From positions 1,364,001 to 1,428,000 of the forward strand of contig CM035312.1 in the NCBI GenBank assembly GCA_002900995.3: a stretch of DNA of 64,000 bases, in the 5' to 3' direction. Position 1 is the first letter of the stretch; each line of letters begins with the position of its first letter. Position numbers and translations under genes: made by a program. The DNA is from Ganoderma boninense. Lineage: Eukaryota; Basidiomycota; Agaricomycetes; Polyporales; Polyporaceae. The notes beneath the pieces were generated by a model. The model worked only from the letters and a program-made list of their open reading frames with translations, was not told where the DNA came from and searched no databases. This document shows positions 55,837-64,000 of this stretch, in pieces.

Positions 55837-56915
55837 CTAATGCACATGCCTCCGATCATGCTGCAAGGAGGTCCGCGCGCGCTTCATCCGAGTGGGTGTT
55901 GTCGACGCGGCGGAACCAGATGTCACGGTAGTCGTTTGTGCCGCGGTCGGAGCCGTTGTAGGTTCCACTGCTACAGGCACCGTAGTTGCGGTGGTCATCG
56001 AGCTCAAGGGTTCTGAGACTGAAGACGTCGACTCCGAGGATGAGGGAGTAGTAGACGGGGAAATAGCTGTCGTTGTGGTGGAAAGTGAAGTGGTCGAGGT
56101 AGCAGATAGAAGGGGCAAAGAGAGCGAGAGCGACAGGCCCAAGGTAAGACTGGTACTTGAGAGGGAGAGGGGGGCTGCATTGGTCGTCGGCTGGTCCTGC
56201 GGGGATGTCGAGGTCAAGGACTGGGTGACAGAGATCGGAGGGGCAGTGGTGACGACGATCGAAGCTGGAGGTTCATCTTGACCGTCGACATCATTTGGGT
56301 TGAAGATTGTGATGGATCCACTCCAACTTGAGATGTCAGAGTTGTCGCGGGAATACACTAGGCATAGCGGCCACACATCAAGTTTCGGTCAATGACATAA
56401 GGAGATAGAAATACGCACTGTAGAGAGAATAATCCTCTCGTGAAGGAACGGAGGGGATAATTACGTTGGCGAGTGTATCGGAAATGTTGAACCAATCCGT
56501 GAGCTCTATCTCATAGCGTGATTAGCCTAGTTGCCATTGAGAACTACCAGTTTTCATACCACCGAGAGGCGTGGGCGACTTCGAACTTCCCCCATATGAC
56601 AGGATAAGCTTTGCAGTGACGTTCTGTCCCTTGTCGTTTACTGTCCCTACCTCACCCAAGGTCCTTCAAGAAAACAAGATAGATAAATGTCCATGACGCC
56701 TCTCAAAAGCCGCATGGTACTTACCATTGAACAGTATGCAACTCCCCGACCCGCCACTTCTCTCCAGTCTGTGGAACGACGATAGAAGTTCCGTGCTTGG
56801 ATGTTGGGAACGCGCCTCCGACGGCGACCGCGACGAAACAAATGAGTGCGACAAACACCACAAAGATTGCAACGATCTTGACTGCCTGCGAGCGGAATGA
56901 CCGGGTCTTTCTCAT
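55837..56915 (-). CDS. Kre9/Knh1-family protein with N-terminal membrane anchor
   Basis: Exons complement(56725-56915, 56560-56663, 56419-56505, 55837-56357) give 300 aa. After a basic start (MRKTRSFRSQAVK) comes a long hydrophobic helix (IVAIFVVFVALICFVAVAV), more like a signal-anchor than a cleaved signal. The domain follows: SIVVPQTGEKWRVGELHTVQ, NVTAKLILSYGG, WFNISDTLANVIIPSVPSRE and SGSITIFNPNDVDG. The remaining ~130 residues are Ser/Thr-rich. The C-terminus (RMKRARTSLQHDRRHVH) is basic and has no hydrophobic GPI tail, unlike the two relatives upstream. It may therefore be a type II membrane protein, or its 3' end may be altered. Confidence 0.8.
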
Positions 56916-57502
56916 GGCCTGGAGATGAAAATGAAGGTCGAGGATGGAAACTGTGGAGGATAGCGATGACTGTGGCTGTCAGCGACGCGAAAAGAGGAAG
57001 AATTCACGGTCATCACCCAGCCAGGAGTGCCGCGGCTAGCTGGATCTCCCCCAGTTGTGCTACGACTTCGCGCGTATTGGACCAAGAGTAAGTAATTATA
57101 AACTCCGGGTTCCGTCAGTGGCCTGAGACGAGCCACTAACAATTCAAACGCGTTCCCGGACTCCGTGCCGATGATGCGCGCTCTGGCCGGCCCCCGATCG
57201 GCCCTTGACGCGAGGGTGAAGAAGTGAGAAGGTGCAGAGTCTTGCATTTCCGAGTCGCTTCAGTTCCGGTCCAAGATGCGACACTGCCACCCATTACACG
57301 GCTGCTCGACAAGAGTCGAGCTGCTTGGCAGCGCCAGCCGGGGCGTCGTTGAACAGCCTGCAGGTTCATTGGGCGGGGTTGAGATCCAACGCGAGATGAA
57401 CAAGTATTCTAAGGGTGGGCTATCAGTACAAACATCATAATGGCTAGTTGCTACACCTTGTATGTATTCTCGACAGCACCGTTCTCCGTCCTTAGTCGCC
57501 AC
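56916..57502. other. Intergenic
   Basis: This holds the promoter of the Kre9/Knh1-like gene and the 3' side of the HyuB gene. No coding sequence recognised. Confidence 0.5.
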
Positions 57503-59716
57503 CTAGAAGCCAGCCTGCGCGGCCTCACGCTCCGCAAGACTCCCACGCGGCGCCCATTCATGTTTATGGACGTGATGCGTCTCGTCCTCCCCGTCCACCG
57601 GCGATCCCCATGCGCCGGCGCCAGGCGTCTCGATGAGCAGCCGGTCGCCCTTGCCCATGAAGACAGTAGCCTTCCCGCCAATATTGATCTTCCTCGGCTT
57701 CAGCGGCGCATTCTGGTCAGCGTCCTCAGGTAAGTCGCCATCCTCCTTCCTCGGCTGCTTCACCCAAGTGTTCCTCCCGAAAGCACCAGGACGTCCTCCC
57801 GCCATGCCATACGGCTGCCGCGTTCGGCGTTCCGACAAGATAGAGACCTGAAGCGGCTCGAGGAACTCGATCTCGCGGACGACGCCGTCGCCCCCTCGGA
57901 AGCGACCTGTACCTCCTGAGCCCTCACGGATACCGAACTGGTGGACAATGACAGGGTATCGGCGCTCAAGGATCTCAACGTCACCAATACGCGTGTTCGT
58001 AATATGCGTGTGCACGCCAGAGGTGCCGTGCCATGTCGGACCCGCACCTGAGCCGCCTGCGATCGTCTATGGAAGGAAGAGGAGACAAGGTCTATATATG
58101 CGCTATATGGGGGGATAGAAGGGGCTGCTTACCTCGTAGTAACCCCAACCAGTGATGTTATTCCCGTCCTTATCCTTGCCTCCTGCGCCGAATGTCAGGT
58201 TGCTATTGGGACTATGAGCATAGCCCCGTTCAGAACCGTCGTAATAACTCACTTCGTGCAACCTTGACTGGCAGCACATGCATCGAACGCCTTCAAGACC
58301 ACGTCCACAATGCGTTGCGACGTGAGTACATTCCCACCGCAGACGGCAGCGGTCTCAGAAGGTGAAAGAAGCGATCCTTGAGGCAACTTGACTATATACC
58401 AGGTTAGAAAGAAGTTCTGTCGACCCTGCAGATAGGGCTCACCGGTGATGGGTACCAAGCACCCTGCATTGAGCGGGATGTCCATGTCCAGCATGGCACG
58501 CATGCAGTAGATGACAGCGGAGTGCACGACGGAAATGGGGGCATTCAGATTTCCCCGCATCTCGCACCCTGTGCCCTCAAAATCGAAGACCGCAGAACCA
58601 TCCTTCTCATCGATCTCCACCCTCAGTTGGATCTGGAGATTGTCACCATGAGCACCGGCTTCCGTACGAGAAGCGATTAAACACTATACAGGAGAACCGT
58701 CATCGAGGTAGTCGATGGACTCAAGGATGTTTGTGCCCGCGCGTTGCGCGACGTTGCGAAGAAGGTTGCGGACGGAGGACTCCGCGTTGGCACGGATGTG
58801 GTACATGTACTCTTGCACTGTCTCTAGGCCGTAGTCATTCACAACTAGGCAGCAGCATATGGTCAGGCAGCTGCCAGAGGAAATTAAAAAAGGACATACT
58901 CTGCTGGATAAGCTGGATGCCCTTGTGGTTTGCCGCGACTTGCTGCAACACATGCGACGTCGGTTCACAATCCGGAAGCAAAGCACGGACAACCAAACAC
59001 ATACCGCCTTCAAATCGCTCTCCACATCCCGAATATTCCTACAGCCCGAGCTCCCGGGGTACCGCGCAGGCTTCTCAATCATGTGCTCTTCGAGCCCCTT
59101 CTTGTCGAACACCCCATTGTTCACGATCTTGAAGCTCCGCACGTTCGCGCCCTCCTCAAAGATCGTTGTCGACGTCGGCGGCATCGACCCGGGCAGGATC
59201 CCACCGATATCCGCGTGGTGTCCGCGCGACGCGGTGAAGAAGATAATTTCGTGCGGGTCCGAGTCCGAGTCGAATACGGGTGAGATGATTGTGATGTCGG
59301 GCAGGTGGGAGCCGCCGGCGTACGGGGAGTTCGTCATGAGAACATCCCCGGGCTTCAGGGTCTTGCCATGCAGCTGCATCTGATATCTGACCGCACTGGT
59401 GGACGCATGGCAGACATGAGAATCGGCACAGTGGGTAGTGTAGGGTCGGGAGGAGGAGGGGATTTTTGGGCAAGGAGGCAGGTGCTTACAAGCTCATGGA
59501 TCCGAGGTGAATGGGGATGAAGGGGGCATTCGCAACAAGGTCCCCATCCGGAGCGAACAGTGCACATGAGAAGTCAAGCCGTTCTTTGATGTTCGTACTA
59601 ATCGCGGTCTGCTGAAGGGACCGTCCCATGGCCTCCGCGACGCTCATGAATCGGTTCGCAAAGAGCGTGAGGAGGATGGGGTCCGGAGGATTGTACTTCT
59701 TCGCCGGCTTCGACAT
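57503..59716 (-). CDS. HyuB / 5-oxoprolinase C-terminal-half protein
   Basis: Exons complement(59490-59716, 59005-59395, 58900-58942, 58690-58844, 58443-58632, 58253-58391, 58133-58211, 57503-58066) give 595 aa, all phases closing. It matches the hydantoinase B/oxoprolinase domain: [21 protein letters not shown] start (here [20 protein letters not shown]), [90 protein letters not shown] and ERRYPV...[13 protein letters not shown]. In eukaryotic 5-oxoprolinase this domain is the second half of a ~1,250-residue enzyme that opens 5-oxoproline with ATP. Here a clean Met precedes it and no HyuA half lies upstream, where the next gene is divergent. A partner HyuA elsewhere, or a truncated duplicate, are possible. 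Confidence 0.92.
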
Positions 59717-60134
59717 CGTGACTGTCGTTTAGTGCGCTGCAGGAGGGTTCGAGCTTCAGCTAATGTCTTACGAGACCTATATCCCTAAGTCAGCGGCGAC
59801 ATTGGGACAAGGTCCACACATGCTCTTGCTCAGTGCTCACCGAATGCAAATAAGATGACTAACTAGCTCCCCCAAGACTCGAGCCTCCGTTGCTGGTTGT
59901 CGTCGGTTCGATGTCTAGATCGTTGACAAAAGGCCAGAGGCGAATTCATCGTATCTGCGATAGCGGGCTGTTGAGGATGACGAAGGTGTCGGTCACATGC
60001 AGAGACGGCGCTGGTCAAAGTCTCAGCGAGGAACGCGTTGAAGCGGACCGCGACGACGCTCTCGACACCAAGCCCTCCTGTCCTCCAGCCTCACATCTGA
60101 GTAGTGACTCGTCGTCCCCCAGTCTTCCAACCCC
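59717..60134. promoter_or_regulatory. Divergent promoter region, HyuB and UBR7-like genes
   Basis: A 418-base spacer separates the start codons of the minus-strand HyuB gene and the plus-strand UBR-box gene. It must hold both promoters; no TATA box is evident. Confidence 0.5.
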
Positions 60135-61713
60135 ATGTCCGACTCAGCGACATTGTCCTCGGTGTTGGAGTCGCAAGCAGCGCTCGTACAGGAGGCCGCG
60201 CTCGCTCTTCCCCACCAGTTCTCTCAATGCACCTACTCCCTGGGCCCCATCCGCCAGTCCGTCTACCTGTGCCTCACATGCACCCCTACCACGTCTCCCG
60301 AGTCTCCCCGTGGCATCTGCGCCGCCTGCTCTATTGCATGTCACACCGACCACGAGCAGCTCGAGCTCTTCCCGAAGCGCGCCTTCCAATGCGACTGCCC
60401 TACCCGCGCCCTCCCGCACGCATGCACGCTGCACACGACGGAAGAGGTCCCCAACGACAAGAATCAGTACAGCCGCAACTTCCGCGCGCAGTTCTGTCGG
60501 TGCGAGCGGGCATACGATGCGGAGAAGGAGCGGGAGACGATGATCCAATGTGTCGCCTGTGAGGTGCGCTCGGCCGGGTATTGCAAAGCGTGTGCTAACG
60601 CCATTGCTTTCCTCTTTTTCGCCCGTCGCGTTTTGTAGGACTGGTTTCACGAATCTTGTCTGAACCTCCGCGAACGGCCGCCCTCGCGTGAGCCCACCCC
60701 CGAACCTCCCGTAGACGACGGCGCGTCGGACGCGTCCTCCTCAGGCCTTCCTCCGCCCCTCGTCCGTGCAGACGACTACGACGGACTCGTCTGCAGTGAC
60801 TGCGTACGCAAGATCGACGCCCTCCGAAAGATTGCCGGCACCGCAGGCGCACTCATGGTCGTTCGCTCGTCTGAAGGCGAGTCATGGCGCATTATTGGCA
60901 TGGAGGAGACCCTTAATGCGCGGGTCGATATCGAAGGCAAGGATGCGCACGTAAATGGGAAGGATGAAGAAGTTCCCAGCGCGGGTGTCAAGCGCGAGCG
61001 GGAGAGTTCTGTTGGGGCAGAGCCCTCTGCGAAGAGGGCGCGCGTGTCTCCCGACGTGGAGTCTGCGCCTTGTCTTGCGCCTTCTCAGGACAAGCGGGTG
61101 AACGGCCTGCTCTGTGCTCTCGACGGCTCACCGAATGGAGACACTATCACGAAGGAGGAGGAGTCGTTGGAGCAACCCGACAAATATTTCGGTGCTGGAG
61201 ACGTCTTCCTCACTGAGGGTTGGAGAGCCCGATGGTGTCGGTGTAAGAACGTAAGTCTATATTTTAATGGCCATGACTTCGAGCGTGACGTTAATCCACG
61301 CTTCGGTAGTGTTTGCCATCCCTGGAAGCACGTCCATATCTGTTGGAGGAAGAAGAGACGTATGAGCCGCCGGAAGACCCAGACTCAGGTTAGTCTCAAG
61401 AAGGCTCCTCATAAGATTGCGCCTTCATCTTGCGCTTCCATAGGTCTCTCCTTGGAAGAGCTCGGAATGCGTGCTCTGAATCGTCTGCCTCGGGAGCGAG
61501 CGATCAATGGGATTATGGCGTTCAATGCGATGCGGTGAGTGTTCGGGAGCGAGCCCTTGGTGAAACCAGTGCTGATCGGTGCGCTGCAGGGATGACCTCA
61601 TGCAACATCTCCGCCCATTTGCGGAGCGCGGGACAGAAGTCACCGAGGCTGATATTAGGGGATTCTTCGATGCACGGATACAAGAGCTCCAGTCGAAGCG
61701 TCGGACTCAATGA
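60135..61713 (+). CDS. UBR-box / PHD protein, UBR7/Mlo2 type
   Basis: Exons 60135-60563, 60639-61250, 61310-61388, 61444-61534 and 61590-61713 give 444 aa. A UBR-box zinc domain occupies about residues 30-110 (CTYSLGPIRQSVYLCLTC, GICAACSIACHTDHE, FQCDCPT). An atypical PHD finger follows (FCRCERAYD, MIQCVACE joined to DWFHESCLNL, then VCSDCVRKI). The middle is acidic and basic low complexity with a KRERESSVGAEPSAKRAR signal. The C-terminal part carries WCRCKN-CLPSLEA and GLSLEELGMRALNRLPRERA, ending DIRGFFDARIQELQSKRRTQ, as in UBR7. UBR7 in animals is linked to histone H2B ubiquitination; Mlo2 is the fission yeast relative. Nuclear role is inferred. Intact. Confidence 0.92.
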
Positions 61714-62252
61714 GCCTAGCGCCATACTTCTTGACCCTCATTTGTGTTCTTAGGACATGTACGTTATGTGGATATCCGCTCTTTGTCCGAACATCTACCC
61801 TGGTCCGCAAGAACGCTCCACTGTCAATGACAGAGGATCGGAATTCGTCTCTCGGTCTCTACGAGGACGACGGGCGACAGGGTTCAACGTTCAGCATTCG
61901 GAGACGTGGCGGGTCCACAGGGACTATTCCGCGAGGCTCGGGGGGATCACCAGAAGGTTGTGCAGCCTCTGTCTGGCCTGCGATGTGGCTGCCGCTTGTG
62001 TGGGGCGACGGTGGCCTCGGAAACAAGACGCTGGAGGGGAGGAAGCGCCAGGGGTTTTGGCCCGAGCGCGCGAAAGTGGCTGAACACGCGGAAGTCACGG
62101 GACTATGGAGGCACGTGCGGGGAGTTGTTGATCGTGAGTAGGGTTCATTCGAGTGAGCCACGCTCGTCTCCCCGCACATCTTGACCCTCGACTCCTACCA
62201 TCCACCCTCTTTCCCCCCGCCCCCAAAAACTCACCACCGCGCGCCATAGACC
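61714..62252. other. Intergenic
   Basis: Open frames occur but none is convincing. The last ~80 bases before 62253 are pyrimidine- and AC-rich, as before many fungal start codons. Confidence 0.45.
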
Positions 62253-62944
62253 ATGCCCCGCAAGGCTGCTGTCCCCGCTGACTCTGCAGGAGAGCCCCGT
62301 CGCTCCGCCCGTATCAAGGATCTCCCTAAGCCCGAGCCCGCCCCCAAGAAGGCTCCCGCCAAACCGCGCGCCAAGAAGGCCCCCGCCGCCGAGGGCGAGG
62401 AGAAGCCCAAGTCCACCAAGGGCAAGAAGCGCACAGCCTCCGAGAAGGATGCTGAGGACGGCGCCCCCGAGGCCAACGGCGACAAGCCTCCCGCGAAGAA
62501 GGTGCGTCTTCGCGTCTCCTAGGCCCCCGCATCCACCACAACGATCGGCTAACCATCGCGTTAGGCCAAGCCCGCGTCCAAGGCCGGGAGCAAGCCAGCA
62601 AGCAAGGCGGCGGGCGCAAAGCCGGCGTCGAAGGTGTCTCGTGCGGGTTCAGCTAAGCCTGCCTCACGCGCCGCGAGCACGAAGCCTGCCTCCAAGGCAT
62701 CCGCGAAACCCCCATCCACTGCTAAGAAGCCAGCTTCGCGTGCTGGCTCTAAGAAGCCCGCGTCCAAGGTGCGTCGTCCTCAACCGTTGCGATTTCGACG
62801 ACCGGCTTATCGCGCCGTCCCCAGGCTGGTGCCGCTGAGAAGGAGAACACCGCTGCGGCGGCACCCGAGACGATTGCAGAGGAGCCCGAGGCCGAGGCTG
62901 CCGCAAATGGAGAGCCCGCAGTTGAGCAGGCGGCGGAAGCTTGA
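62253..62944 (+). CDS. Small basic HMGN-like / H1-tail-like chromatin protein
   Basis: Exons 62253-62501, 62565-62768 and 62825-62944 give 190 aa. The N-terminus MPRKAAVPADSAGEPRRSAR resembles the nucleosome-binding motif of HMGN proteins (RRSARL). It is followed by Lys/Pro/Ala-rich sequence, then imperfect repeats of a KPASKA/KPASRA unit (about residues 84-150), and an acidic Ala/Glu-rich C-terminus. The order of nucleosome-binding motif, basic Pro/Ala/Lys repeats and acidic tail is the HMGN layout, but clear HMGN orthologs are known from vertebrates, so similarity may be convergent. A nuclear, DNA- or nucleosome-binding role is inferred. The repeats lie in one exon and may vary in number between strains. 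Confidence 0.75.
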
Positions 62945-63712
62945 GATAGGTGAGTTCTTGGGTGTCTGACCTCGTCCAACCTCGATTCGCTGACGGTGAC
63001 GTGGGTTTGTCTCCAGAACACGAACAATCGCCGCTAGGGCAATTATGCACCCCCCGTCTCCTACTGCTATCGATGTCTCGCTTTTTATCTCTCTTATTTA
63101 ACCAAGCTGCACCCACCGGAACTAGCCAACCTGCCGATTCCTCCGATATCCTCATTCACCTCTTCCGACGTGGACCCCTCCCTCCCGCCCTGCTACGTTG
63201 TGCCGGCTTGCGTGTCATCTCATGGTTTTCGTACATAAGCTTCAGGGCCGTGTATCTCTTTCTTCCCCTTCATCCTCCCCCGCTGTCGCATTGCTGCCTG
63301 TCCTACCTGCTACGCGATGAGTTTGTAGTACATGTACGTTGCGGTGTTATATTACTAGTAGCGATTGGATTGATGTCTGTACAACTTAAACTCGGTTTTC
63401 TGTAGCCGGATCTGCGAAGGGTGTACGTCTACTCCATTTTTCTCTGTGTGGACTGTCAAGGTACCTATGAAGGTGACCTTGTCAAAAACAGAAGCTACCT
63501 CTAGGGCCAAGCTTTGAATGCTTGTCCTGTCAGGACGGAGATACAGGTATTCAATGAATTGACATTGGGTAACTTCTTGAGGGCATAGATACAAGTACAA
63601 TACAACATGCTTGAGAGTTCTATAGTAATACGATCCATTCTAGCATACCACGAAAGAGAGCATTGCAACGACAAAGTCTATCCGAAGGTCCGACGTGCAA
63701 TGGTTAGCTAGT
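62945..63712. other. Convergent 3' regions
   Basis: Between the ends of the basic chromatin protein gene and the Pol epsilon gene. No gene recognised. Confidence 0.5.
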
Positions 63713-64000
63713 TTACCAGCTGTTGAGCAACGTCTGCGCACACTCCTGCAAGCAAAGAAGGGGAGCATCAGTATAGGTATAGGACGTCCTCGCGATCTCC
63801 ACGACGAAACAACGCACCTTGAGCCTCGCCATATTGTGCGCCAGCGCGACATTCACGATCGTCCGGAGCTTCCGCCGGACGTCCACCCGGTTCACCGTGA
63901 GCTGGAACGCGCCCGAGCACCCGCAGTGCCGCGAGACGTTGTCCGCCCGGACCTGCGCGCACCGCGCACACTTGAGGTCCTGCTGTGCGAAGCGGCGCTC
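63713..64000 (-). CDS. DNA polymerase epsilon catalytic subunit, C-terminal end (partial)
   Basis: Two exons are visible: complement(63828-64000, 63713-63745), with the gene continuing beyond the window. The sequence RRFAQQDLKCARCAQVRADN then SRHCGCSGAFQLTV matches the C-terminal zinc motif of Pol2, in which CxxC and CxC pairs bind metal and hold the accessory subunits. The end (RTIVNVALAHNMARLK joined to ECAQTLLNSW) corresponds to the family's final helix. Pol epsilon is the leading-strand replicase in the nucleus. A 33-base last exon carries the stop. Confidence 0.88.
   Translation of the reverse strand, partial: ERRFAQQDLKCARCAQVRADNVSRHCGCSGAFQLTVNRVDVRRKLRTIVNVALAHNMARLKVRCFVVEIARTSYTYTDAPLLCLQECAQTLLNSW

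Noticed and set aside
1..64000. CRISPR arrays, ribosomal RNA genes, bacterial operons or riboswitches
   Set aside because: None seen. Spliceosomal introns throughout show a eukaryotic nuclear sequence.

Overview
The window is nuclear DNA of a filamentous basidiomycete, most likely an Agaricomycete. The signs are class I hydrophobins, dense short introns of about 45-65 bases with GT..AG ends, a PriA-like secreted protein fragment, Kre9/Knh1-type Ser/Thr-rich surface proteins and a Tf1/sushi-type chromovirus retrotransposon. Gene models were assembled by hand from reading frames and splice signals. Where I give exon coordinates, the phases close exactly.

Region 1 (1-18.9 kb) is a secretome-rich flank. 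It holds the end of a PriA-like Cys-rich protein, four class I hydrophobins (two on each strand, all with a 162-base second exon and a 42-base last exon), a GFA/Mss4-like carbon-sulfur lyase-family protein, a GH12 endoglucanase and a four-helix membrane protein.

Region 2 (about 18.9-50.4 kb) has a different character. It is gene-poor and its genes are divergent. It carries both subunits of a very divergent ribonucleotide reductase: the large subunit is split by a 100-N gap, while the small subunit has all metal ligands and the radical tyrosine. It also holds a Zn2Cys6 regulator, three diverged paralogs of an F-box/nucleotidyltransferase-like family, two members of the basidiomycete MYND-linked family, an intact six-exon gene of unknown function (412 aa), and other unrecognised genes. 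A young 5.33-kb LTR retrotransposon with identical 470-bp LTRs and a 5-bp target duplication has inserted 11 bases into another unknown gene. The co-location of R1 and R2 within 27 kb, with several expanded families, makes this ~32-kb stretch the part most worth study as a possible acquired or mobile island.

Region 3 (50.6-64 kb) returns to ordinary fungal genes: three Kre9/Knh1-family surface proteins, a zinc-type alcohol dehydrogenase-like reductase, a stand-alone HyuB (5-oxoprolinase C-half) protein, a UBR7/Mlo2-type UBR-box/PHD protein, a small basic HMGN-like chromatin protein, and the C-terminal end of the DNA polymerase epsilon catalytic subunit running off the window.
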